Assembly (NCBI GenBank): GCA_016716745.1 | Contig: JADJVD010000006.1 | Location: 124,001 to 188,000 of the forward strand | Length of the DNA stretch: 64,000 nucleotides | Direction of reading: 5' to 3' | DNA from: Hyphomicrobiales bacterium | Lineage (GTDB): Bacteria > Pseudomonadota > Alphaproteobacteria > Rhizobiales > Beijerinckiaceae | Shown: positions 25,558 through 34,394 of the stretch, piece by piece | Layout of the letters: each line of letters begins with the position of its first letter | Numbering within the stretch: position 1 is the stretch's first letter | Made by a program: the position numbers and the translations under genes | The notes under the pieces: generated by a model | Databases searched by the model: none | Told to the model about the DNA's origin: nothing | Seen by the model: the letters and a program-made list of their open reading frames with translations, nothing else

Positions 25558-26706
25558 TCAAACATGCCTCGCCAACCGTCGCCCCACTTCGGCGATCGCC
25601 GTTTCGTCGGCGTTGGCGAAGGCGAAGCGCAGATGCGTTTCGTTGCCCGGTCCGAAATAGGAGCCCGGCAGCGCCAGCACGCCGCGCTCGGCCGCCAGCC
25701 GCTCGGCCGCCGCGACCGCGCGCTGGGTCGGGTCGGGATGGGCGACGAAGGCGAAGTACGCGCCGATCGAATCGATCCGCCAGCCGTTCGAGCCGCCGAT
25801 CGCGCCGCGAAACGCGTCGGCGCGCCGCCCGATCACGGCGCGGTTGCCGGCGCGCCAGTCCCGTAGCCGCTCGATCATCGGCGCGACCGCGATCTGGCCG
25901 ACGCGCGGCGCGCAGATCTGCATGCAGTCGAGCACCTTTGCGATCTCGCCGACCAGCGGCTTCGGCGCGACCATCGCGCCGAGCCGGTGGCCGGGGATGC
26001 AGTAGGACTTGGAGAAGGAATAGAGCTGCAAAACGGGCGCGCCCTCGCGCAGGACCGTGTGCGGCGCGCCGTCCGGCAGAAAGTCGCGATAGGTCTCGTC
26101 GAGGATGAGGACCAGCCCGCGCCGCGCCGCCAGCTCGGCGAAACGCGCGATCAGATCGGGCGGATAGACCGCGCCGGTCGGGTTGTTCGGGCTCACCAGC
26201 AGAATGGCGCGCACCCGCAGGTCGATCAGGCGCTCCGCCTCGTCCGGGTCCGGCAGGAAGCCCGCCTCCGGCCGGCAGGGCAGCGCCCGCGCCTCGCCGC
26301 CCAGCATCGTCAGCGTCATCTCGTGGTTGAAGTACCACGGGCTCGGCACGAGCACGGCGTCGCCGCGCCCGGCGAGGGCGATGGCGACGACGAAGAACGC
26401 CATGTTGCACCCTGCCGTGATCGCCACCTCGTCCGCGCCGATCCGCGCGCCGTAGACGGTCGAGACATGCGCGGCGTAGGCGCTGCGCAGCGCCTCGTCG
26501 CCGAGGATTGGCCCGTAGGAGGCGGCCGCCGGCTGCCCCGCCGCCTCGGCGAGCGCGGCCAGCATGTCGGCGTGCGGCGGGTAGCCGGGCACGGCCTGCG
26601 CCAGATCGACGAAGGGCCCGTGCGCCCCGCCATACCGCGCCCGCCAGGATTGCGCCTCGGGAATAGGCGGCGAGGCGACGTCGACGAGCAGGGGATTGGC
26701 GAGCAT
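25558..26706 (-). CDS. Class I/II pyridoxal phosphate aminotransferase
   Basis: The 382-residue fold-type I enzyme shows SYGPILGDEALR, VSPNNPTGAVY, the YRDF stretch after LILDET, the PLP lysine in SFSKSYCIPGHRLGAM and a C-terminal Arg in THLRFAFAN. The true start is the ATG at 26706; the longer frame starts at a poor TTG. Substrate is not clear from sequence. It runs toward tRNA-Pro, ending 6 nt from it, and is divergent from the polyamine-type transporter operon. Confidence 0.92.
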   Translation of the reverse strand: MLANPLLVDVASPPIPEAQSWRARYGGAHGPFVDLAQAVPGYPPHADMLAALAEAAGQPAAASYGPILGDEALRSAYAAHVSTVYGARIGADEVAITAGCNMAFFVVAIALAGRGDAVLVPSPWYFNHEMTLTMLGGEARALPCRPEAGFLPDPDEAERLIDLRVRAILLVSPNNPTGAVYPPDLIARFAELAARRGLVLILDETYRDFLPDGAPHTVLREGAPVLQLYSFSKSYCIPGHRLGAMVAPKPLVGEIAKVLDCMQICAPRVGQIAVAPMIERLRDWRAGNRAVIGRRADAFRGAIGGSNGWRIDSIGAYFAFVAHPDPTQRAVAAAERLAAERGVLALPGSYFGPGNETHLRFAFANADETAIAEVGRRLARHV

Positions 26707-26881
26707 GGGGCAGGTCCGTCCTTTCCGGCACACTATCAAGAAGCTTGGCGCGGCCGCTACGCGACGGGTCGCAAAAGCGTCTTCCCGCCGTCACGGTTTC
26801 TCACATAGGATGCCGCCTCCGCGGGCGAGGAGTCCGCAGGGTCGAGACCGAGCGCTCAAGCTCGCGTCCGGGAGGTGACAG

Positions 26882-28030
26882 ATGTCGAATGAAGTGAATT
26901 CCAAGGGGATCGACCGCCGCCGCCTGCTGAAGACGGGCGCCGCGGCTGGCGCGATGACCGTCGCCTCGCCTTTCGTGATGAAGGGAGCGCTCGGCGCCGG
27001 CGGCGAGCTGAATTTTCTCGGCTGGGCCGGCTATGACGGCTTCGCCGCCGTCTTCAAGCAGTTCGAGGCCGACACCGGCGTCAAGGTGAAGTTCACCGGC
27101 TTCGGCAGCCAGGACGAGTTCCACGCCCAGGCCAAGGCCGGCGGCGCCAGCAACGGCGCCTTCGACATCGCCGAGCCGACCTCCGACCGTCTGGCGAGCT
27201 GGATCGACAACGACTTCATCCAGCCCTGGGACGACAAGAAGGCGAATATCGACGGCATTGACCCTGCCTTCCTGCAAGGCAAGGCGGCCGACGCGCTCGT
27301 CATCAAGGGCAAGCGCTACGGCATGCCGTCCGTCTGGGGCACCGAGTCGGTGACCTTCAACAACAAGGAAGTGAAGCTCGACCCGGCCAAGGTCCGCCTC
27401 ATGGATCTGTTCGACGACAAATACGCCGGCAAGCTCACCCTGCGCGGCCATTCGGGCCTCGCCGCTGCGGCCCGCGCGCTCGAGGCGGAAGGCAAGCTGC
27501 CCCACCCCTACGCCGAGGCCTATCAGGACGAGGCGAAGATGGTCGCGATCTACGACGCGACGCTCAAGTTCGCGTTGTCGAAGCGCAAGAATGTGGGCCA
27601 GTTCTGGTCGAACGAGAACGAGGCCCAGGGCGCTTTCCGCACCAATGGCTGCGTCATCGGCATGAACTGGGACACCTCCGCCGGCGCCATGATCAAGGAA
27701 GGCCTGCCGATCAGCTACGTCTCGCCGGTCGAGGGCGCGATGGCCTGGTTGCAGAACTTCGTGCTGCTGAAGGGCGTCAAGAACACCGAGCAGGCCTACC
27801 AGTGGATCCGCTGGATCAACACGCCGAAGGGCGCGGCCGCCTGGGCGAAGGCCTTCTCGGCCAACCCGATCGGCAAGGGCTCGGTCGACCATCTCGACGA
27901 CGCCGCCAAGAACTTCTTCAAGATGGCCTATCCGGGCGACGCGACGTCCCGCCTGTTCTGGTGGCCGGCGACGCCGTCCTGGTTCGTCTCCAAGCGCACC
28001 GAATACGCCAAGAAGTTCGTCTCCGCTTGA
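26882..28030 (+). CDS. Polyamine-type ABC transporter substrate-binding protein
   Basis: The 382-residue protein has a Tat signal (DRRRLLKTG) and a periplasmic binding domain of the PotD/PotF type (LNFLGWAGYDGF, FDIAEPTSDR, GTESVTFNNKEV, WLQNFVLLKG). GGGAGGTGA precedes the ATG. It heads a five-gene run: binding protein, ATPase, two permeases and mtnA. Substrate is inferred to be a polyamine or related cationic compound; linkage to mtnA leaves room for a methylthio compound. Confidence 0.9.
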   Translation: MSNEVNSKGIDRRRLLKTGAAAGAMTVASPFVMKGALGAGGELNFLGWAGYDGFAAVFKQFEADTGVKVKFTGFGSQDEFHAQAKAGGASNGAFDIAEPTSDRLASWIDNDFIQPWDDKKANIDGIDPAFLQGKAADALVIKGKRYGMPSVWGTESVTFNNKEVKLDPAKVRLMDLFDDKYAGKLTLRGHSGLAAAARALEAEGKLPHPYAEAYQDEAKMVAIYDATLKFALSKRKNVGQFWSNENEAQGAFRTNGCVIGMNWDTSAGAMIKEGLPISYVSPVEGAMAWLQNFVLLKGVKNTEQAYQWIRWINTPKGAAAWAKAFSANPIGKGSVDHLDDAAKNFFKMAYPGDATSRLFWWPATPSWFVSKRTEYAKKFVSA

Positions 28031-28051
28031 TCTGAACCGGAGACAGGGAGG

Positions 28052-28083
28052 ACGGCCCGCGCGGCTCCGCGCGGGCCGTTTTC
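28052..28083 (+). terminator. Intercistronic terminator or stabilising hairpin after the binding-protein gene
   Basis: ACGGCCCGCGCGG (28052-28064) and CCGCGCGGGCCGT (28067-28079) are exact complements, followed by TTTTC. Its place between the binding-protein gene and the ATPase gene suggests partial termination or 3' protection, which raises the binding protein level over the membrane parts. Confidence 0.8.
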
Positions 28084-28190
28084 ATGTGGGCGCCGGCGCG
28101 CCGCGCGCAATCCGGCGTACTTGCCGGCGCACTTGCGCGCGCGTCGCCGACAGGCCAGCATGTGGCGCGACTTAGCAAGACGGGGGAGGA

Positions 28191-29285
28191 ATGGGAGAGA
28201 CGGTCGAACTCGATCGACTGACGATGCGGTTCGGCGACTTCACCGCCGTGCGCAATGTCGATCTCACCATTCAGGCGGGCGAATTCTTTTCGTTTCTCGG
28301 CCCTTCCGGCTGCGGCAAGACGACGATCCTGCGTTGCATCTCCGGCTTCATCGAGCCGAGCGAGGGGCGCGTGCTGATCGGCGGCCGCGACATGAAGGGC
28401 ATCGGCCCGAACTTGCGGCCGACCGCGCTGATCTTCCAGAATCTCGCGCTCTTTCCGCTGATGAGCGTCGCCGACAACATCGCCTTCGGCCTCGAGGTGC
28501 GCGGCGTCGGCCGGGCCGAGCGCCGCAAGCGCGCCGAGGAATTGCTCGACCTCATCGCGCTGCCGGACTCAGCCGACAAGCGCATCGCCGAACTCTCGGG
28601 CGGGCAGAAGCAGCGCGTCGCCATCGCTCGCGCGCTCGCGGTCGAACCGAAGGTGATGCTGCTCGACGAGCCGCTGTCGGCGCTCGATCTGAAGCTGCGC
28701 CAGCACATGCGCGCGGAATTGCGCGCCATCCAGCGACGCACGGGCGTGACATTCATCTACATCACGCATGATCAGGGCGAGGCCTTCACGATGTCGGATC
28801 GCGTCGCGGTGATGTCGCGCGGCTCGATCGAACAGGTCGGCAAGCCGGCCGATATCTACGACCGGCCGCAGAGCGAATTCGCCGCCACCTTCGTCGGCGA
28901 GAACAATCGCTTCGAGGGCGCGCTCGCCGCGCTCGACGGGGCGGACGGCGTCGTCGAGACGAATGTCGGCGCGTTGCGCGGGCGCGTCGTCGGCGATGGA
29001 TTGAAGCCCGGGGACCGCGCGGTTCTGTATGTGCGGCCAGAGCGTCTCGCTCTGGCCAATGGCGGGGCCGACGCCGCCAACCGCATCTCGGCGCGCGTGA
29101 CGCACGCCGATTTCGAGGGCGCCTTCGCCAACGTATTCCTGCGCGACGCGCAGGGCAGGGCGCTGATCCTGCAACTGGCGAACGACGGCAATCTGCCGGC
29201 GCTCGACACCGGCGCCGAGCTTCGCCTCGGCTTCGCCAGCGCGCAGGCGATCATCGTTCCGCCCGGCGAGCGCGCGCGCGAATGA
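28191..29285 (+). CDS. Polyamine-type ABC transporter ATP-binding protein
   Basis: This 364-residue PotA-like ATPase has Walker A GPSGCGKTT, signature LSGGQKQRV, Walker B VMLLDEPLSALD and the switch His in YITHDQGEAF, followed by a C-terminal TOBE-like domain. It powers the importer formed with the two permeases that follow (7-nt and 10-nt gaps). Confidence 0.94.
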   Translation: MGETVELDRLTMRFGDFTAVRNVDLTIQAGEFFSFLGPSGCGKTTILRCISGFIEPSEGRVLIGGRDMKGIGPNLRPTALIFQNLALFPLMSVADNIAFGLEVRGVGRAERRKRAEELLDLIALPDSADKRIAELSGGQKQRVAIARALAVEPKVMLLDEPLSALDLKLRQHMRAELRAIQRRTGVTFIYITHDQGEAFTMSDRVAVMSRGSIEQVGKPADIYDRPQSEFAATFVGENNRFEGALAALDGADGVVETNVGALRGRVVGDGLKPGDRAVLYVRPERLALANGGADAANRISARVTHADFEGAFANVFLRDAQGRALILQLANDGNLPALDTGAELRLGFASAQAIIVPPGERARE

Positions 29286-29292
29286 GCCCGGC

Positions 29293-30201
29293 ATGAGCGA
29301 ACTTCTGCGCCGCTACGGACTGCCGCTGACGACGGCGATGACGTTGGCGACCCTCGTCTGGGTCGTCATGATGGTCGTGTTGCCCTATTTCGTGATGGTG
29401 GAATATTCCTTCCACCGCAATCTCACCGTCACCGAGATCGGCGGCCCGCGCGACGTTTACACGCTCGAGAACTACGCCTCGCTGTTTCGCGGAACGGATC
29501 TGACGGCGTGGGAGTTTTCGGACGATTTCCGCGTCTTCCTGCGCACCATCTGGGGCTCGGCGCTGGTCACCTTCGTGTGCCTCGTCGTGTGCTATCCCGT
29601 CGCCTACTATCTCGCGCTCGGCACGTCGAAGGAGCGCGCGGCCTTCATGCTCGTGCTTCTGGTGATCCCGTTCTGGATCAACGAGATCCTGCGCACCTTC
29701 GCCTGGTTCATCCTGCTCGCCTACAACGGCCCGCTCAACGCGGTGCTGCAAGGCATGGGGATCATCGACGCGCCGGTGCGCTGGCTGTCGGGTTCGGGCG
29801 GCGTCATCATCGGCATGACCTACGCCTTCCTGCTGTTCATGATGTTCCCGCTCTACAACGCCATCGAGACGCTCGACCGCAATCAGGTCGAGGCCGCGCG
29901 CGATCTCGGCGCCTCGACATGGCGCGTTCACTGGCGCGTGGTCGTTCCGCACGCCAAGCCGGGCGTGGCCGTCGGCTGCATCATGGTGTTCGTGCTCGCC
30001 GCCTCCTCCTACATCGTGCCGTATCTGCTCGGCTCGCCGGGAACGCGCTGGTTCACGCAGACCATCTACGAATGGTTCTTCGAGGCGAGCGACTGGCCGC
30101 GCGGCGCGGCCTACGCCTTCATCCTGCTCGGCCTGTGCGTCGCCTTCATCATGGTGATGATGCGCGTCTTCAAGGTCGGCCTCACCGACATCGCCAAGTG
30201 A
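29293..30201 (+). CDS. Polyamine-type ABC transporter permease (PotB-like)
   Basis: The 302-residue protein has six predicted membrane segments and the EAA loop EAARDLGASTWRVHWRVVVP that contacts the ATPase. An N-terminal extracellular segment between the first two helices is typical of PotB. It is cotranscribed with the ATPase and the second permease. Confidence 0.93.
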   Translation: MSELLRRYGLPLTTAMTLATLVWVVMMVVLPYFVMVEYSFHRNLTVTEIGGPRDVYTLENYASLFRGTDLTAWEFSDDFRVFLRTIWGSALVTFVCLVVCYPVAYYLALGTSKERAAFMLVLLVIPFWINEILRTFAWFILLAYNGPLNAVLQGMGIIDAPVRWLSGSGGVIIGMTYAFLLFMMFPLYNAIETLDRNQVEAARDLGASTWRVHWRVVVPHAKPGVAVGCIMVFVLAASSYIVPYLLGSPGTRWFTQTIYEWFFEASDWPRGAAYAFILLGLCVAFIMVMMRVFKVGLTDIAK

Positions 30202-30211
30202 GGAGGGCAGC

Positions 30212-31066
30212 ATGAAGACAACGCGCGGATCCGATCTGGTGATGAGGATCTATCTCGTCCTGTTCTTCCTCTATCTGTTCGTTCCGCTGGTCATCATGTC
30301 GGCGGCGACCTTCAACGCGAGCCGCTTTCCGACCGTTCTGCCCTGGCAGGGCGCGACGCTGAAATGGTTCGAGGCGCTGTGGGCCGACGAGCAGATGTGG
30401 AAGGCGCTGTGGAGCAGCGTCGGCGTCGGCATAGCCGTCATCCTCGTCTCCGTGCCGATCGGCGTCGCCGCCGCACTGCTGCTCGACGGCGTGCACAAGA
30501 AGGCCAGGAGCCTGCTCTACGCGGTGATGGTGTCGCCGCTCCTCACCCCCGGCGTCATCATCGGCATTTCGACGCTCATCTTCTGGGAGCGTCTCGGCGT
30601 GCCGGGCGGGCTGCATCTGGCCGTCGTCGGTCAGTCGAGCTTCATCATCGCCTATGTCATGCTGATGGTGCTCGCCCGCCTGCAACGGTTCGACCGCTCG
30701 CTGGAGGAGGCCGCGCTGGATCTCGGCGCGACTCATGTGCAGGCTTTCCGCCGCGTGCTGCTGCCGCATCTGACGCCGGCGATCCTGTCCTCCGCCGTGC
30801 TCGCCTTCTTCCAGTCGTTCGAGAACTACAACACGACGCTGTTCACGCGCGGCACCGACGTGACGCTGACGATCTTCCTCGCCTCGAAGGTGCGCACGGG
30901 CCTGACGCCGGCGGTCAACGCGCTCGGCCTCATCCTGATCTCGCTGACGGTGGCGGGCGCGATCGTCTACGAGATCATGCGCCGGCGCGAGGCGCAGCGC
31001 GCGCTCGCCGCGCGCAAAGCCGCCGAGCGCGAGGAGATCGGCCAGCTCGCCTTCGGGGCGGGCTGA
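30212..31066 (+). CDS. Polyamine-type ABC transporter permease (PotC-like)
   Basis: The 284-residue protein has six membrane segments and the EAA loop EEAALDLGATHVQAFRRVLLP. It ends in a charged Arg/Glu-rich cytoplasmic tail. GGAGG precedes the ATG. It forms the membrane channel with the PotB-like permease. Confidence 0.93.
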   Translation: MKTTRGSDLVMRIYLVLFFLYLFVPLVIMSAATFNASRFPTVLPWQGATLKWFEALWADEQMWKALWSSVGVGIAVILVSVPIGVAAALLLDGVHKKARSLLYAVMVSPLLTPGVIIGISTLIFWERLGVPGGLHLAVVGQSSFIIAYVMLMVLARLQRFDRSLEEAALDLGATHVQAFRRVLLPHLTPAILSSAVLAFFQSFENYNTTLFTRGTDVTLTIFLASKVRTGLTPAVNALGLILISLTVAGAIVYEIMRRREAQRALAARKAAEREEIGQLAFGAG

Positions 31067-31069
31067 TCC

Positions 31070-32176
31070 ATGCTGGTCGACGGCGTCGCCTACCGCACGA
31101 TCTGGCCTGTCGAGGAAGGCGCCGCGGTCGAGATCGTCGACCAGACGCGTCTGCCGCACGCCTTCGTCGTCGTGCGCCTTCATTCGCTCGAGGATGTCGC
31201 CGTCGCGATCTCCAACATGCTGGTGCGCGGCGCGCCGCTCATCGGCGCGACAGCCGCCTGGGGCATGGCGTTGGCGATGCGGGAGGACGCGAGCGACGCC
31301 GGACTCGCCCGCGCCGCCGCCCGCCTTGCGCGCACGCGCCCGACGGCGGTGAACCTGTTCTGGGCCATCGAGCGCTGCCGCGCCGCGCTGTCGCCGCTCG
31401 CCCCGACGCGCCGCGCCGCCGCCGCGCATGCGCTTGCCGTCGCGATCTGCGACGAGGACGTCGCCATCAACGACGCGCTCGGCGATCACGGCCTGGCGCT
31501 GTTGCGCGATCTGGCCGCGCGCAAGCGCCCGGGCGCGCGCCTCAACATCCTCACTCATTGCAACGCCGGCTGGCTCGCGACGGTCGATTGGGGCACGGCG
31601 ACCGCGCCGATCTACAAGGCCCATGCGGCCGGACTCGACGTGCATGTGTGGGTGGACGAGACGCGCCCGCGCAATCAGGGCGCCTCGCTCACCGCATGGG
31701 AGTTGGCGCATCACGGCGTGCCCGCGACGCTGATCGTCGACAACGCCGGCGGCCATCTGATGCAGCGCGGCGAGGTCGATGTCGTCATCGTCGGCACCGA
31801 CCGCACCACCGCCAACGGCGACGTGTGCAACAAGATCGGAACCTACCTGAAAGCGCTCGCCGCGCAGGACAACGGGGTGCCCTTCTATGTCGCAGCGCCG
31901 TCTCCCTCGATCGACGGAGCGACCGCCGCGGGCGGCGACATCGGCATCGAGGAGCGCGCCGCCGCCGAAGTGACGTGGATGACAGGCCTCGACGAGACGG
32001 GCGCCACGCGGCGCGTCGGCATCGCGCCGCCGGGCGTTGCGGCGGCTAACCCCGCTTTCGACGTTACGCCCGCCCGCCTCGTCACCGGTCTGATCACCGA
32101 GCACGGCGTTGTTTCGGCTGAAAAATCCGCGATCTCCGCCGTGCTGGAGAAGGTGGGGCGGCCCCGCGCGGATTAG
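31070..32176 (+). CDS. mtnA: S-methyl-5-thioribose-1-phosphate isomerase
   Basis: MtnA isomerises methylthioribose 1-phosphate to methylthioribulose 1-phosphate in methionine salvage or related MTA disposal. The 368-residue protein has VRGAPLIGATAAWG, the catalytic Cys164 in LTHCNAG, the catalytic Asp244 in GTDRTTANGDVCNKIGTY, and KIGTYLKALAA. It starts 3 nt after the second permease gene, so it is the last gene of the transporter operon. No mtnP, mtnK or mtnB lies in the window. An eIF-2B-like role is excluded by the intact Cys/Asp pair. Confidence 0.95.
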   Translation: MLVDGVAYRTIWPVEEGAAVEIVDQTRLPHAFVVVRLHSLEDVAVAISNMLVRGAPLIGATAAWGMALAMREDASDAGLARAAARLARTRPTAVNLFWAIERCRAALSPLAPTRRAAAAHALAVAICDEDVAINDALGDHGLALLRDLAARKRPGARLNILTHCNAGWLATVDWGTATAPIYKAHAAGLDVHVWVDETRPRNQGASLTAWELAHHGVPATLIVDNAGGHLMQRGEVDVVIVGTDRTTANGDVCNKIGTYLKALAAQDNGVPFYVAAPSPSIDGATAAGGDIGIEERAAAEVTWMTGLDETGATRRVGIAPPGVAAANPAFDVTPARLVTGLITEHGVVSAEKSAISAVLEKVGRPRAD

Positions 32177-32244
32177 GGTTAAAAAACGGTTTCGATTGTC
32201 GCTCCAAGTCGTCTCGTCCAACGTCGCGACGATTGGAGACAACC

Positions 32245-33105
32245 ATGTCGAACGCCGCACTCGGCCTGCATCGCGATTCGTCGACGACCCGCGTCGCGCG
32301 GTCCGCCCTTCGCTCGGGAGACGGCGCCGGGGCCAGCCTGGCGGGCGCGTTCATGGAGCTCGGCTACACGCCGCACGAGGACTGGGCGTGGGCGAACTAC
32401 AAGCCGCTGATCCTCGCCTTCGCGGAGGAGATCCGGCGCAGCCGCGCCGCGCGACAAGGCGGCGCCGCCAAGGTGCGCCTTCTGGAGATCGGCGGAGGCC
32501 GCGATCCGCTCTTCACGCTCGAGGAGGCGGCCGCGCACGGCCTCGACGTCACCATCAACGATATCGATCAAGGCGAACTCGATCTCGCGCCCGCCGGTTA
32601 CGGACACGCGCTGTTCGATGTCGCGGGCGACCTCGACCCGACGCGCGTCACGCTCGGCGCCTACGACGTCATCTTCTCGCGCATGGTGTTCGAGCATGTC
32701 GCCGATGTCGCGAAGGCGTGGGGCAACCAGCATCTGCTGCTGGCCCCGGGCGGCGTCGCGCTCGCCTTCCACCCGACGCTCTATGCGCCGCCCTTCCTGA
32801 TCAACAAGCTGATCCCTGAGCGCCTCTCGGCGCGCATCCTGCGCCTGTTTTTCCCGGACAGGCACGAGGGCGTGCAGCCGAAATTCCCCGCCCTCTACGA
32901 TTGGTGCTATGGCGACGCGCGCAAGGTCGGCGCGATGCTCGACGCCATCGGCTTCCGCGACCGGCTCGTCGCGCCGTTCTGGACGCACGGCTATTTCCGT
33001 TCGATCCCGATCCTGCGCGAGCTTGACGCTGCATTTCAGGACCTGGCGCGTCGTCGCAACTGGCGCGCCTTCACCACCTACGCCTACACGCTCGCGCGCA
33101 AGTGA
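32245..33105 (+). CDS. Class I SAM-dependent methyltransferase
   Basis: The 286-residue protein shows motif I (LLEIGGGRDPLF), an acidic residue in VTINDIDQGEL and the FSRMVFEHV segment of Methyltransf_11-like enzymes. TTGGAG lies just before the ATG at 32245. Its position next to polysaccharide genes suggests modification of a sugar or related surface molecule, but this is inference. Its 3' end overlaps the convergent polymerase gene by 22 nt. Confidence 0.87.
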   Translation: MSNAALGLHRDSSTTRVARSALRSGDGAGASLAGAFMELGYTPHEDWAWANYKPLILAFAEEIRRSRAARQGGAAKVRLLEIGGGRDPLFTLEEAAAHGLDVTINDIDQGELDLAPAGYGHALFDVAGDLDPTRVTLGAYDVIFSRMVFEHVADVAKAWGNQHLLLAPGGVALAFHPTLYAPPFLINKLIPERLSARILRLFFPDRHEGVQPKFPALYDWCYGDARKVGAMLDAIGFRDRLVAPFWTHGYFRSIPILRELDAAFQDLARRRNWRAFTTYAYTLARK

Positions 33106-34379
33106 GGCTCCGCGACGCGCCGTTCGGCGCGGTCGCTCGCCGCCGCCAGGCCCCATATCAGGCCGAACAGCAGGTAGAGATGGCGCCAATGGTCGGTGTC
33201 GATCTGCATGCCCTGAAGGATGTGCAGGAACAGCGCCGACCAGACGGGGATCGCCAGCGCGCGATAGGCGCCGGGCCGTAGCGCCAGACGCCAGCCGACA
33301 TAGAGCGTGCAGGCGATCAGCGCGAAATAGGCCAACCCGCCGATCCAGCCGTAAGAGGCGAACGCATTGACGTAGACGTTGTGCGGATCCTCGTTGCCGA
33401 CCTCGATGTGGAAACGCAGCGGGCCGAAGCCGAACGGGCGCTCCAGCAACATCGGGATCGAGCGCAACTGCGCGCCGAAGCGGCCGAGCTCGCCGGCGTC
33501 GTAGTCCTGATTGAGCGAGGCGCGAATCTCGAACACTTCGCGCACCGATTGCAACGACAGCGCGACCGCCAGCATCGCGACGAGGCCGGCGAGACCGACG
33601 AGCGACATCAGCACGATGCGGCGGCGTTGCCGGGCGTCGGAATCGACGAGAAAACGCAGCGCGATGCACAGCACGACCGCGCCGGCCGCGACGCCCCACG
33701 CGCCGCGGGAGAAGGTCAGAAACAGACCGATCATCATGATCGTCAGCGGAACGATGCGGCGAACGAGCCAGCCCACCCGCTCGCGCACGCGCATCCGCCG
33801 CTGCGCGCCGCGCACGAGTTCGTCGGAAAGCCAGACGATGGGCGCGACGAGAAACGGTCCGAGCACGTTCGGATCCTTGAAACTGCCCGTGGCGCGGTCA
33901 TAGCGCGTGAAGAGATCGTGCAGCTCGCCGCTGGCGAAGTAGCCAATCGCGCCGAGCAGCGCGACGAGGACGCCGCTCCACACATAGGCGCGCTTGATCA
34001 GATCGAGCCGCGCCTGCGTGTCGTCCAGCATCACGCAGCCGAAGAAGATGGCGGTGGCCGCCATGTAGATCGAGATCAGCGTGAAGGTGACGCCGGGCTG
34101 AAAATCGAGGTAGGGCGCGAGCGCGAGCACGCCGCCGAAGTTGAACGCCGCGAGCGTGATGACGAGTGGCGCAAGCGCGCGGTGGAAGGAGAGGCCGGTG
34201 GCGAGGAACACCGCGACGGCGACGAGAAACATCACCTCATAGGGCGAGGGCTCGATCTTGGCCATCGATCCCGTGAACACGAGAAGCCACAGCGCCCCGT
34301 TGCGCAGCGCGCGATAGGAGATCCGCAGCGGTCGTAGCGCGCGTCCGCTCCCGTCCGCGATGGCGTCCGAATGCGCCAA
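33084..34379 (-). CDS. O-antigen ligase/polymerase family membrane protein (HfsC-like)
   Basis: The 431-residue protein has about 10-12 membrane segments and a large periplasmic loop with the Wzy_C (PF04932) pattern, including GSFKDPNVLGPF, FLTFSRGAWG and EDPHNVYVNAFASYG. Such proteins polymerise or ligate lipid-linked glycans in the periplasm. It lies downstream of the initiating phosphotransferase gene on the same strand. In a holdfast-like locus it would be the polymerase. Confidence 0.88.
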   Translation of the reverse strand: MAHSDAIADGSGRALRPLRISYRALRNGALWLLVFTGSMAKIEPSPYEVMFLVAVAVFLATGLSFHRALAPLVITLAAFNFGGVLALAPYLDFQPGVTFTLISIYMAATAIFFGCVMLDDTQARLDLIKRAYVWSGVLVALLGAIGYFASGELHDLFTRYDRATGSFKDPNVLGPFLVAPIVWLSDELVRGAQRRMRVRERVGWLVRRIVPLTIMMIGLFLTFSRGAWGVAAGAVVLCIALRFLVDSDARQRRRIVLMSLVGLAGLVAMLAVALSLQSVREVFEIRASLNQDYDAGELGRFGAQLRSIPMLLERPFGFGPLRFHIEVGNEDPHNVYVNAFASYGWIGGLAYFALIACTLYVGWRLALRPGAYRALAIPVWSALFLHILQGMQIDTDHWRHLYLLFGLIWGLAAASDRAERRVAEPHLRASV

Positions 34380-34394
34380 ATGCGCGTCTCCTCG

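Noticed and set aside
30182..32260. A 692-codon minus-strand open frame opposite the PotC-like permease and mtnA
   Set aside because: Shadow of well-supported genes; no motif, composition typical of antisense frames.
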